DNA from: Candidatus Bathyarchaeota archaeon
Lineage (GTDB): Archaea; Thermoproteota; Bathyarchaeia; Bathyarchaeales; SOJC01
DNA length: 64,000 bases
Assembly: GCA_023131225.1 (NCBI GenBank)
Contig: JAGLZW010000002.1
Coordinates: 1-64,000 of the forward strand
Direction: 5' to 3'
The translations under genes and the position numbers were made by a program. The first letter of the stretch is position 1; each line of letters begins with the position of its first letter. Below are positions 44,932 through 53,661 of this stretch, piece after piece. The notes beneath the pieces were generated by a model. The model made no database searches and was not told where the DNA came from. It saw nothing but the letters and a program-made list of their open reading frames with translations.

Positions 44932-45909
44932 ATGAGAGAAATAAGATACAGTGAAGCACTTCGTGAAGCTGTACAGGAGGAAATGCGGAAAGATAAGAAT
45001 GTTTTTGTGCTTGGCGAAGATATAGCATTACACGGTGGCGATTTTGGAGTCACAAAAGGATTGTTGGAAGAATTTGGAGAGAAAAGAATCTTAGACACAC
45101 CTATATCCGAAACCGCCATCATAGGTCTTTCATTGGGCGCTGCCTCAGTAGGAATGAGACCATTAGCAGAGATAATGTTTGCTGATTTTCTAGGCGTATG
45201 CATGGACCAAATACTTAACCATGTATCAAAGATACGATACATGTCTGGCGGGCAAGTAAAATCACCTATAGTGATTAGGACAGCATTTGGCGCTGGAATA
45301 AGCGCTGGACCTCAACATTCACAGAGTCCTGAAGCAATATTTATGCACATCCCTGGTTTAAGAATCGCGATGCCATCAACTCCATATGACGCTAAAGGAC
45401 TGCTTAAAACAGCTATAAGAGATGACAATCCAATAATATTTTTTGAGCATAAACTTCTCTACAAAATGAAAGGCCAAGTTCCCGAAGAAGAGTATTATAT
45501 CCCATTTGGCAAAGCTGACATCCGAAGAAGTGGTGAAGACGTCACGATATTCGCCACTGCATTGATGGTGCATAAAGCTCTGCTTGCAGCCGAGAAACTT
45601 GACAAAGAAGGAATTAGTTCGGAAGTTGTTGATCCACGGACGCTTGCCCCTCTTGACAAGGAAGCAATTATTAACTCAGTAAAAAAGACTGGTAAAATAG
45701 TTGTTGTTCATGAAGCTTGGAAAAGATGCGGTATTGGCGCAGAAATTGCGGCAATTATAATTGAAGAGGCTATGGATTATCTAGATGCCCCAATCAAGCG
45801 TGTTGCTGGGTTAAACGTACCATCACCCTTCAGTCCAGCTTTAGAAAGACACGTTATACCCAATGAAAATGATATAGTTAAAGCAGTAAAAGAAATTATA
45901 AGCAGCTAG
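44932..45909 (+). CDS. 2-oxoacid dehydrogenase E1 component, beta subunit
   Basis: A 325-residue E1 beta subunit. Conserved blocks: REIRYSEALREAVQEEM, LGEDIALHGGDFGVTKGL, DTPISETAIIGLSLGAA, FADFLGVCMDQILNH and HSQSPEAIFMHIPGL. These build the second half of the thiamine site. The start is ATG 44932, ten bases after GAGG; a TTG two codons earlier is less likely. Twenty bases separate it from the alpha-subunit stop. Confidence 0.9.
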   Translation: MREIRYSEALREAVQEEMRKDKNVFVLGEDIALHGGDFGVTKGLLEEFGEKRILDTPISETAIIGLSLGAASVGMRPLAEIMFADFLGVCMDQILNHVSKIRYMSGGQVKSPIVIRTAFGAGISAGPQHSQSPEAIFMHIPGLRIAMPSTPYDAKGLLKTAIRDDNPIIFFEHKLLYKMKGQVPEEEYYIPFGKADIRRSGEDVTIFATALMVHKALLAAEKLDKEGISSEVVDPRTLAPLDKEAIINSVKKTGKIVVVHEAWKRCGIGAEIAAIIIEEAMDYLDAPIKRVAGLNVPSPFSPALERHVIPNENDIVKAVKEIISS

Positions 45910-45949
45910 TGAATAAGAATTTTTATCATTTGATGGAGATGGAGAAGAA

Positions 45950-47173
45950 ATGGTAACTTACATCAGAATGCCTAAACTCGGTCTGACCATGACAGAAGGA
46001 ATCGTAGTGAATTGGCTAAAGAAAGAAGGTGACTGGGTGGAAAAAGGGGAAGCCCTCCTAGAAGTAGAGACTGAAAAGATTGTCAACGAAATCGAGGCTG
46101 CAGAATCTGGCATATTATTCAAAATAGTCGCTCTAGAAGGAACAGTTGTTCCTGTGTCTGGACTGGTGGCAATTATAGCTAAACCCGGAGAAGAGGTTCC
46201 GCCAATTGAAGAAACCCTAAAAGCTGAAATGCCCGCAAAAATGCCTGAAGTAGAAAAACCTAAGGAAATTGAAAAGCCAACTGTAGCGCCTGTTCCCAAG
46301 GAAAGAATAAAGATTTCTCCAGTCGCAAAAAAAATCGCTAAGGAACGCAAAATTGATGTAACAAATATCAAAGGTACTGGACCCGGCGGCAGAATAGTCA
46401 AGAAAGACGTGTTAAGCGTTCTTGACGAAACCAAAGCTCCTACCGCTGCACCTATAGCGCCACCTGCAATCGAGCCAGTAAAAGTGGAAAAGATTATTGA
46501 TATAATCGGAATAAGGAAAACGATATCCGAGCGCCTGTCCCAGAGTTATCGCACTGCTGTGCACACAATATTAATGACGAGAGTCGATATGACGGAAACT
46601 ATAAAACTACGGCGAGAACTCCTTGCAGAGATGGAAAAAACAGCTAAGGCATCTCTAACTTATACAGGCATTCTGGTTAAGGCTGTGGCAATAGCACTTA
46701 AAGATCATCCCATTATAAACTCGACTCTAGAGGGAGACAAAATCAAAATACTTGAAGACATTAACGTAGGTGTAGCTGTCGCGCTGGAAGAAGGGTTAAT
46801 AGTTCCTGTGGTTCAGAACGCTGATAAGAAAGCCCTCTCGGAGATCGCTCTCTGCCTGACAGAACTGACGGAAAAGGCGAAGCATCGTCTTCTTTCCTCA
46901 GATGAGGTAACTAGAGGCACTTTTACTATAACAAATCTTGGCATGTATGGAATAGACACGTTTGTGCCAATAATTAATCCACCTGAGAGCGCGATATTGG
47001 GAGTCGGAGAAATAGATGAGAAACCAGTGGTGGCTGATGGGCATATCGTGGTGAGATCCGTAATGAACCTGAGTTTAGTGTTTGATCACCGAGTTTTCGG
47101 TGGAGCCCAAGGCGCTAAGTTTCTACAAACATTGAAGCGAATTTTGGAAAATCCTTCAACACTACTTAACTAG
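45950..47173 (+). CDS. 2-oxoacid dehydrogenase E2 component (dihydrolipoyl acyltransferase)
   Basis: A 407-residue acyltransferase. The lipoyl domain is residues 1-80, with the lipoyl lysine in VETEKIVNEI near residue 43. After a Pro-rich linker comes the E3/E1-binding domain (ISPVAKKIAKERKIDVTNIK, then GPGGRIVKKDV), another linker, and the catalytic domain (about 185-407) with DHRVFGGAQGAKF, where most have DHRxxDG. It transfers the acyl group to CoA. No dihydrolipoyl dehydrogenase (E3) is in the window; it must lie elsewhere. Confidence 0.9.
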   Translation: MVTYIRMPKLGLTMTEGIVVNWLKKEGDWVEKGEALLEVETEKIVNEIEAAESGILFKIVALEGTVVPVSGLVAIIAKPGEEVPPIEETLKAEMPAKMPEVEKPKEIEKPTVAPVPKERIKISPVAKKIAKERKIDVTNIKGTGPGGRIVKKDVLSVLDETKAPTAAPIAPPAIEPVKVEKIIDIIGIRKTISERLSQSYRTAVHTILMTRVDMTETIKLRRELLAEMEKTAKASLTYTGILVKAVAIALKDHPIINSTLEGDKIKILEDINVGVAVALEEGLIVPVVQNADKKALSEIALCLTELTEKAKHRLLSSDEVTRGTFTITNLGMYGIDTFVPIINPPESAILGVGEIDEKPVVADGHIVVRSVMNLSLVFDHRVFGGAQGAKFLQTLKRILENPSTLLN

Positions 47174-47333
47174 GAACTCCGAGTAGTCGGCAAACCATGA
47201 TAAAAAGGCTTTCAGTGATTGCAGACCTGTAAAAACCTCTATATCAACTTGGCAGTAGAAAAACGCACTTACAAAATACGCAAAATTTTTAAGCTCACAA
47301 ATATACTTTTAGATTATCAAAAAAGTGGTAATT

Positions 47334-48650
47334 ATGGAAAGAAAAAACGTTTTAGCGATTGGTTTAGCGTTAATTATCGGCGTAGTAATCGGTGCACCCG
47401 TCGGGTACTATATCGCTCCAAAACCAACTACCCCAGCAACACCTACAACCTTAGAATTCTGGGCCCCTTTTGCAGGGGAAGAAAGCGCTTTATGGTTCTG
47501 GCAAAATGCAAGCGACGCATTCTACAATGAAACAGGCATAGAAGTCAAAATCACGTTTTACACAGGCTCAGAATATATGACAAAACTAACATCGTCTTTC
47601 GCAGCTGGGGTTCCACCTGACCTATTCACTAACAAAGGTGGAGGAGAACTTAAGGGATATGTTAATGAAAACGTTGTAGAAGATATAAGCGATCTCTTAG
47701 CTGAAGATTGGGCCTTAGCTCAGATCCCAGAATCTATAAGATCATCAGTCACTGTGAACGGTAAAGAGTATGCCCTTCCATATGAACTAACAGTTGTCGG
47801 TATTTTGATCAATAGCCTACTTTTTGATCAAGCAAGTGTTGCCGTCCCTTCTATAGAGACAGGTTGGACATGGACTGAATTTATAGCGGCATGTAATGCA
47901 CTAAAGGTCGCTGGAACAATCCCTGTTGCAATGAGTGGCAAGGAAGATTGGTCACTTGAGTTCCCTACAGTTTATATTCAAGAAAGGCTTAATGGGCCAG
48001 ATGCGTTTTTCGATGCGTATGATCGTAAAATAAGTTTTTTTGATCAATACAACAATACGTTTGATAAGGTTCAGGAATGGGTTGACGGAGACTACTTCCA
48101 ACTAGGCTGGGAAACAGCTGGTTACATGGATGCATACCAAGCGTTTTCAACAGGGCAAGCGGCAATGTGGATACAGGGCACATGGGCTGTTGGAATGTGT
48201 TTAGGTATAGAAGGGCTTGACTTGGACGCTGTTCCATGGCCATATTTTTCAGAGGAATCCAATGCAAGCGTAAAGGATTTGGTTTTTGGAGGAGGCACCT
48301 TTATCGGGGTAGCTGCTGATAGTGCATACATTGATGAGGCTAAAGCCTTCTTAAGATTCTGCTCTAGACCGGAATGGCAAATAAAAATGATCCAATCGAT
48401 TGGAACCCCCATAGCACAGAAAATAATGTTGCCCCCAGACATTTTTGACCCAACTACCGAAAAGTTCATAGACATGGTAGCGAGAGCTTCGCGGTTACAA
48501 GGAACATATGCATATCAAGTATCCCCACAATTTAAAGGTACCATGATGGATCAATTTGCTCTAATTTGGGCACTTCAAACAACACCCGAAACTGCAGCGA
48601 CAACCATCGAAACAAATGCGGTAGAATTACTGGGTCCAGTAACTGGTTAG
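47334..48650 (+). CDS. ABC transporter solute-binding protein (family 1, sugar-type)
   Basis: A 438-residue surface protein with a membrane-anchor signal (VLAIGLALIIGVVIGAPVGYY), a Thr/Pro-rich linker (KPTTPATPTT) and the family-1 solute-binding fold beginning LEFWAPFAGEES. I start at ATG 47334; TATA at 47301 suggests a leaderless message. It is very like the binding protein at 59121-60428: both contain DISDLLAEDWALAQI and GYMDAY. Yet it stands apart from transporter genes and precedes two MazG-like genes in the same direction. It probably feeds the permeases coded at 57343-61603. Confidence 0.88.
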   Translation: MERKNVLAIGLALIIGVVIGAPVGYYIAPKPTTPATPTTLEFWAPFAGEESALWFWQNASDAFYNETGIEVKITFYTGSEYMTKLTSSFAAGVPPDLFTNKGGGELKGYVNENVVEDISDLLAEDWALAQIPESIRSSVTVNGKEYALPYELTVVGILINSLLFDQASVAVPSIETGWTWTEFIAACNALKVAGTIPVAMSGKEDWSLEFPTVYIQERLNGPDAFFDAYDRKISFFDQYNNTFDKVQEWVDGDYFQLGWETAGYMDAYQAFSTGQAAMWIQGTWAVGMCLGIEGLDLDAVPWPYFSEESNASVKDLVFGGGTFIGVAADSAYIDEAKAFLRFCSRPEWQIKMIQSIGTPIAQKIMLPPDIFDPTTEKFIDMVARASRLQGTYAYQVSPQFKGTMMDQFALIWALQTTPETAATTIETNAVELLGPVTG

Positions 48651-48657
48651 TTTCAGA

Positions 48658-49260
48658 TTGCAATGTGATTTTCATGAGTGTGACAGTTTGCTAAAGGACC
48701 TTAAGAAAGGTATCGAGAATCTCAGAACTTTAAGTGAGGCTCAAGGCTGGATTAAAGAGAGGGAAGAAAATTACTACAAATTCTTAGATACTAGAGACAT
48801 CATAATTTGCTTGGGAAAGGAGATCGGTGAATTCTATAAAGCATACGTAAACAAGGAGGTATACCCCGATCGTTGGTGGGGTGGAGCCGAAGGGGCTGAA
48901 AGTATGGGTGATGAACTAGCAGATGTACTTAACTGGTGCTTAGTTCTTTCGAATAGGCTTAAAGCAGATCTGTGTAAAGTAATAGGGAGGATAGAAGGGT
49001 TTAAGGAGAAGATGACACCGGAGGAGATTCAGGATTATGTAAGAGACAAGTACCCAAAGGAAACCAGCACAAGACAGATACTCCTACGAATCGGCGGAGC
49101 CTTCGGCGATCTTTGCGGGAGATACTTAGAGTTGAAAATTAAGCCTGTAGAGCTCCTCCCTGGGATTGAAAAAGTAGCTCTCTGGTGCTTTTCCATGGCA
49201 AACGCTATTGGCATAGACCTTTTTGAAGCATGGAAAAACAGACCTATACCTGGGAGATAG
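48658..49260 (+). CDS. MazG-like all-alpha protein, copy 1
   Basis: A 200-residue helical protein. One half shows the MazG metal-binding pattern, LGKEIGEFYKAYVN then GDELADVLNWC (ExxE and ExxD). The other half (about 135-200) has the similar outline IGGAFGDLCGRYLE and EKVALWCFSMANAIGIDLFE but lost the acidic residues, so it looks like an internal repeat with one active half. The family hydrolyses nucleoside triphosphates or related phosphates. Only seven bases follow the solute-binding gene. TTG start with uncertain ribosome site. Confidence 0.55.
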   Translation: MQCDFHECDSLLKDLKKGIENLRTLSEAQGWIKEREENYYKFLDTRDIIICLGKEIGEFYKAYVNKEVYPDRWWGGAEGAESMGDELADVLNWCLVLSNRLKADLCKVIGRIEGFKEKMTPEEIQDYVRDKYPKETSTRQILLRIGGAFGDLCGRYLELKIKPVELLPGIEKVALWCFSMANAIGIDLFEAWKNRPIPGR

Positions 49261-49271
49261 AGGATGATTAG

Positions 49272-49856
49272 ATGGATAGAGAGGAAATGATGCTAAGCAG
49301 GGAATACGAACTCTGCATGGAAGATGTGAGAACAATAGAGGATGCCCAGAAATGGGACCACGAACGCTTTGGAGTTTTCGACGATCACAGAGACCTAAGA
49401 GATGATTTGGCTTGGTTAGGAGAAGAAATAGGCGAACTTTGCAAAGCGTATCTGAACAAGAGTCATCCTGGAAGATGGTGGACAAATACGATAGGCGAAG
49501 AAGGCATTGAAAATGAGATAACCGATATATTCCATTGGTGCATGGCGACTTCCGACAGACTTGAAGAAAACTTGGAAAAACTCTTACTAAAACTTGAAGG
49601 ATGGAAGAAGAGACCTACAGTTGAAGAAATGCAAACTAAGCTAGCGAAGAAATACCCTAAAGAAACCGATCTTGTACGAATAATATTTCGTATTAGCCAG
49701 CAATATGGCGAAGTATGCGACAACTGTCTGAAGGGCGATTTTGTTGAGGCATCAAGAAGCTTAGCGAAAATTTTGCGCATGTGTCTGATTGCGTCAAACC
49801 TAACTAAAATGGATATACTTGAAGTTTGGAAGAAAAAGCGTGTGCCTGGAAAGTAG
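49272..49856 (+). CDS. MazG-like all-alpha protein, copy 2
   Basis: A 194-residue paralogue of the preceding protein: both have an opening EDAQKWDHER/EAQGWIKER-like helix, the metal pattern LGEEIGELCKAYLN then NEITDIFHWCMATSDRLEENL, the shared segment KKYPKETDLVRI and the ending VWKKKRVPGK. The C-terminal half is a degenerate second copy of the helices. Tandem duplication is the simplest explanation. It begins 11 bases after the first copy's stop. Putative nucleotide or metabolite phosphohydrolase of unknown substrate. Confidence 0.55.
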   Translation: MDREEMMLSREYELCMEDVRTIEDAQKWDHERFGVFDDHRDLRDDLAWLGEEIGELCKAYLNKSHPGRWWTNTIGEEGIENEITDIFHWCMATSDRLEENLEKLLLKLEGWKKRPTVEEMQTKLAKKYPKETDLVRIIFRISQQYGEVCDNCLKGDFVEASRSLAKILRMCLIASNLTKMDILEVWKKKRVPGK

Positions 49857-49963
49857 AACAGTCATAACACCTTTTTAGATTGTGGATTCAAAAGTCCCCC
49901 GCATGAAGCAGAGAGTAAAAAGTCTTTGACTTCTCATTTTTTTGTGTGTGAAGTGTGCTGAAA

Positions 49964-50875
49964 ATGATTTTAAATGGTGTTGAAGTGGAGGAAACTTTTG
50001 CAGAGCTTTGGGAATTAAAAATAGCTAGACTGCTTGTCACGGCTATCTCAAGAGACTTGGCGTTACGAGCTGCTTATCAAGCCACCGGCTTCGCGTTTAG
50101 TATCGCGATATGTCCTGTTCAATCGGGAATAGAAAGATTCTCTCCTTCGGAGGTAAATCCAGACGGTAGACCTGGTGTGATTATGCAGTTTTCGGTTCCT
50201 TCTGGCTCCAAGTATGGCGTTGAACGGTTAAAGGAACAGCTAATTGCAAGAGCTCTAACGCTTTCTATGGTTCCTACTGCTTCTCTCTTCGACTTTATGC
50301 CATTTGAAGCTATAACGGAGACTTTGCCTGTAGGCGAGGCAATTAGAAAACATGGAGAAGGCTACGAAAAGGAACTAATGATCGGGAAACATCGAGTTAT
50401 TTGTATTCCAGTCACAAGCGGAAAATTTAACGTGGAACGAACCGTTGGAGTCACAACTGGTTTAGATGGATTGTTCGTTATTATGGCTGAAAACCAAGCC
50501 ATAGCGGTATCAGCCGCCAATGCTGCTTGGGATGCTATGAAATTGATTGAAGGAGTGTGTCCCTACGGTTTAGGCATGGACAACGCAATTAAAAAGGGGT
50601 CTAATAGGTATACAGATATCATTGCAAGTACTCATGACTTGTTTTGCCCCACCATTCAAAACATAGTTCCAGGCTCTAAGGTGCCCATAGGCGTTCAATC
50701 CATTGTGACGGTTGTCTTTATGGGTTTAAACGCTAGTGAGATTAGAAGAGCTACGCATGAAGGTATTGTCGCAGCTACGAAAATCGAGGGCGTTAAGAGG
50801 ATTTCAGCTTATAATTTCGGAGGAAAAATGGGGAGCCACAAATTACATCTTTCTGACATCCTCAAGATGGAATAA
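49964..50875 (+). CDS. ftr: Formylmethanofuran:H4MPT formyltransferase homologue, copy 1
   Basis: A 303-residue Ftr family protein. ILNGVEVEETFAELW at the start, PDGRPGVIMQF near residue 70, LFCPTIQNIVPGSKVPIGV near 230 and the ending VKRISAYNFGGKMGSHKLHL are Ftr signatures. Ftr moves a formyl group between methanofuran and tetrahydromethanopterin. Sequence between the signatures differs much from methanogen Ftr, so the true donor may differ. I use ATG 49964; the GTG three codons upstream is less likely. It faces the Mch homologue at 50918-51937. Confidence 0.85.
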   Translation: MILNGVEVEETFAELWELKIARLLVTAISRDLALRAAYQATGFAFSIAICPVQSGIERFSPSEVNPDGRPGVIMQFSVPSGSKYGVERLKEQLIARALTLSMVPTASLFDFMPFEAITETLPVGEAIRKHGEGYEKELMIGKHRVICIPVTSGKFNVERTVGVTTGLDGLFVIMAENQAIAVSAANAAWDAMKLIEGVCPYGLGMDNAIKKGSNRYTDIIASTHDLFCPTIQNIVPGSKVPIGVQSIVTVVFMGLNASEIRRATHEGIVAATKIEGVKRISAYNFGGKMGSHKLHLSDILKME

Positions 50876-50917
50876 CTTACTGTTGTCTACACGTACATTA
50901 TGGGCTTCATCTTCGAA

Positions 50918-51937
50918 TTATAACACACTATAGCTTGAGCCCTGCACCAGCGATTTTTTGATAATGTCTGCTCTTAATCGTCCTGCTCTGCATAAAGTGC
51001 CTGTTCGAAGATCGTTAAGGGTTACTTCTGAGGGGGCATAATTCCCAAAATCGACTTTGTAAAAATTTTTGCCTGCCTGTTCGTAGAGTTCACCGTATAA
51101 CTTTCCGTAGTCTGGTGAGCGATTCTCTATAACCATCTCCTTCGCTAATTTGCATACATCCTCCTCTTCTTGGGTTTCGATGGTGTAGAAAGTTCTCAAG
51201 CCATACATCATTAAGTCATTAGCCATGCCCATTCCCACAGTGCTGTTAGGGTGAACAGGTGCTATAGGAGCTATACCAGCCCCTGATTTCAGTTTTGTTA
51301 TGTCGTAATCCATGTAGAATAACGTGTAAACCCCGTTTTCGACGCAACGTCCTGCAATTTGAATGTTTCCTGCGAGACAGTTTGTGGGAACAATAAGAAT
51401 GTACACTCTTTTCATATCTATTCCTGTTTCTTTAGATACATGCGTCACAATGCTTTCTGTTGGAAATTTGCTCATTGGAAACTTGTCACATTGAATTACT
51501 AAAATAGCCACGTCCGCTTTTTCTTCATGTTTTAAGGAATCAAAGACTTCAGCAGGAGTCTTCGCCAAAGCTCGAGCCGGTCCGGACCCGATAGCCATAC
51601 CTAATCCAAGAAGATTCTTGGCAACCTCTTTTGGGATTCTCCAACCTCCCATTTGGCTTCCCATAGTAGCAAGAGCGGGGTGATCTGTTGTTACATGCAT
51701 GGCAGGAAGGACGAATTCGCCAAAGTCCATGAACGTGACTTTGGCTTGTCCGATGCCGCCTAGAGTAACCTCTGTTACGCATTTTCCAGCTTCGAATCCG
51801 CCAGGGACCTCCATTCCACAATCTATTATAGTTGCACCGTTTTTCGTTTCGTGTACGAAAATGCCTATTTCGTCAGCTTCTTTGATCATGTATTTTACAA
51901 TGGGAAGCGCAGATTTGTTCAAGCTTATTTTCGTCAA
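50918..51937 (-). CDS. mch: Methenyl-H4MPT cyclohydrolase homologue, copy 1
   Basis: A 339-residue Mch family protein. Recognised from GATIIDCGMEVPGGFEAGK, VTEVTLGGIG, GSGPARALAKTPAEVFD, GNIQIAGRCVENG, GIAPIAPVHPNS and the ending EVTLNDLRTGTLCRAG. Mch interconverts methenyl- and formyl-H4MPT. A minus-strand TATA box (GTTATATAG, 51956-51964) lies about 23 bases upstream, so the message is probably leaderless. It diverges from the MtaD-like deaminase gene and is convergent with ftr copy 1. Confidence 0.88.
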   Translation of the reverse strand: MTKISLNKSALPIVKYMIKEADEIGIFVHETKNGATIIDCGMEVPGGFEAGKCVTEVTLGGIGQAKVTFMDFGEFVLPAMHVTTDHPALATMGSQMGGWRIPKEVAKNLLGLGMAIGSGPARALAKTPAEVFDSLKHEEKADVAILVIQCDKFPMSKFPTESIVTHVSKETGIDMKRVYILIVPTNCLAGNIQIAGRCVENGVYTLFYMDYDITKLKSGAGIAPIAPVHPNSTVGMGMANDLMMYGLRTFYTIETQEEEDVCKLAKEMVIENRSPDYGKLYGELYEQAGKNFYKVDFGNYAPSEVTLNDLRTGTLCRAGRLRADIIKKSLVQGSSYSVL

Positions 51938-52017
51938 CTTAAACCCTGTTTTTTCTATATAACTATGATGAATATTAAATTAGCTTTGCACGGTGCATGG
52001 GGTAGCCTTAAATTAAG

Positions 52018-52050
52018 TATTTAAAAGTATAAGATAAATTGAGGTAGGTG
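52018..52050 (+). promoter_or_regulatory. Promoter and strong ribosome site of the MtaD-like deaminase gene
   Basis: TATTTAAAAG (52018-52027) is a TATA-like box, and GAGGTAGGTG (52041-52050) is a strong Shine-Dalgarno sequence five bases before the ATG. TATA box and ribosome site are too close for a long leader, so the transcript start is probably just before the ribosome site. Confidence 0.4.
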
Positions 52051-52055
52051 ACTGG

Positions 52056-53447
52056 ATGGGCTTACTTATTAAAAATGGCTTACTAATCACTATGGATGAT
52101 CAAAGAAGAATTATTGAAAATGGTGCTGTTGCTGTAGAAGATGATAGAATAGTAGATGTGGGGAAAACTGATCAGTTGGAGAGGAAGTATAGGAACGCTG
52201 ACACAGTTATAGATGCCAGTAACATGGCTGTTTTACCAGGATTGATAAACACACATACCCACCTCATTCAAAACCTACTGAAAGGCATAGGCGAACATGA
52301 AAAGACAATTGAAGAATGGTGCAAGTTAATTTTATATCCTTTATATCACGCTGCGAATGAGGAGGCTTTAGCTGGAAACGACCGAATCGCCTATTTTGCG
52401 TCTCTAATGGCTTTTCTTGAGATGCTGCGGTCTGGAACCACATGTTTTGTAGCTATGGATGGAATGCACCCAGGAATTTGTGAAGCGATGAAGAAAATAG
52501 ACATTCGCGGATTTCACGCCCTCGTTATGGTTGACTCGTGGGTTCCAGAAGATGTGAGGCTTCCCGTGAAACAGCAACTCCGATTTATAGATGAAATTGT
52601 CACTAAGTGGCACGGAGCCGAGAATGGAAGAATTCAATGCATGATTGCCCCTTCCACTCCCTTTTGCTCCACTGATGAATACCTTCAAAAATCTTTAGAG
52701 TTGGCTGAGAAATACAAGTTGCGATTAAGCATACATGTTTCTGAAACACTCTATGAAGTTGAGCTTATTCGAAAGGAAAAGGGCAAGCGCCCAGTAGAGT
52801 TTCTTCACGACCTCGGACTTCTTGGGCCTAATGTCCTTGCTGTACATACCATATGGGTGGATGACCGTGAAATCGCGTTGTTAAGAGATGACGGAGTTAA
52901 AGTATCTCATAATCCAGAGAGCAACATGAAAGGTGGAAATGGTGTGGCTCCAGTACCCAAAATGTTGCAGCAGGGCATAACTGTCTCCTTAGCTACTGAT
53001 GGTTGCGGTGGTAATGATAACTTGGATATGTTTGACGCCATGAGAACTGCAGCTTTTCTGCATAAAGTTTCTGCCCTAGATCCAACTGTGATTTCTGCAC
53101 GAAAGGTTTTAGAAATGTCTACCATTGATGCAGCAAGGTCGATAGGTCAAGAGAAAGAGTTAGGCTCTATTGAAGTGGGTAAAAAGGCTGACATTATTTT
53201 TATAGATTTGTATAAACCACGTTTTCAACCCTTACACAACGTCGAAAAAGCTCTTGTATATTGTGCTTGTGGAGAGGATGTGGACACGGTTATTGTAGAT
53301 GGTAAAGTTCTCATGGATCACAAAAGAATCATAACTGTGAATGAAGGAGAAACCATTGATGAAGCGAGGAGAATAATTTATGACGCGATGCAAAAAGCTA
53401 AGGAGTATCTTCCTCATGCTAGCTGGATGAAGTCGCGTGATTGTTAG
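52056..53447 (+). CDS. MtaD-like amidohydrolase (adenosine-type deaminase)
   Basis: A 463-residue metal-dependent deaminase of the ATZ/TRZ/MtaD group. Metal ligands: NTHTHLIQNL near residue 66, SIHVSET near 228, AVHTIWVDD near 266 and ATDGCGG near 315. The block SHNPESNMKGGNGVAPVPKM is characteristic of 5'-methylthioadenosine/S-adenosylhomocysteine/5'-deoxyadenosine deaminases. SsnA-type and guanine-deaminase-like enzymes are more distant alternatives. Strong ribosome site. It precedes the GlcD/GlcF pair. Confidence 0.85.
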   Translation: MGLLIKNGLLITMDDQRRIIENGAVAVEDDRIVDVGKTDQLERKYRNADTVIDASNMAVLPGLINTHTHLIQNLLKGIGEHEKTIEEWCKLILYPLYHAANEEALAGNDRIAYFASLMAFLEMLRSGTTCFVAMDGMHPGICEAMKKIDIRGFHALVMVDSWVPEDVRLPVKQQLRFIDEIVTKWHGAENGRIQCMIAPSTPFCSTDEYLQKSLELAEKYKLRLSIHVSETLYEVELIRKEKGKRPVEFLHDLGLLGPNVLAVHTIWVDDREIALLRDDGVKVSHNPESNMKGGNGVAPVPKMLQQGITVSLATDGCGGNDNLDMFDAMRTAAFLHKVSALDPTVISARKVLEMSTIDAARSIGQEKELGSIEVGKKADIIFIDLYKPRFQPLHNVEKALVYCACGEDVDTVIVDGKVLMDHKRIITVNEGETIDEARRIIYDAMQKAKEYLPHASWMKSRDC

Positions 53448-53661
53448 ACGTTTCCATAAATAATCACAGTGCGTAGTTAAGGTAATCTGATCGCGCTTTT
53501 TGCGCTATGTAACGAAAATACGAGCTATTTTTAATCAGAGTTTTTGGATAAAGGTAATTCAGGCACTAAGCATCATCTTTGTGACTTACTGTGCATGCAC
53601 AAAGTTTTTAGAAAAGCCTTTACTCATCTTTGTCATCTTCTCATTCAAAGAGGACACAAAA

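Noticed and set aside
49126-49485. 119-codon minus-strand frame across the MazG-like gene pair
   Set aside because: Lies opposite two plausible paralogous genes and carries no motif.
53500-53661. Extended N-terminus of the GlcD-like protein with a hydrophobic stretch
   Set aside because: It precedes a good ribosome site at TTG 53662, makes the protein longer than its family and looks like untranslated spacer.
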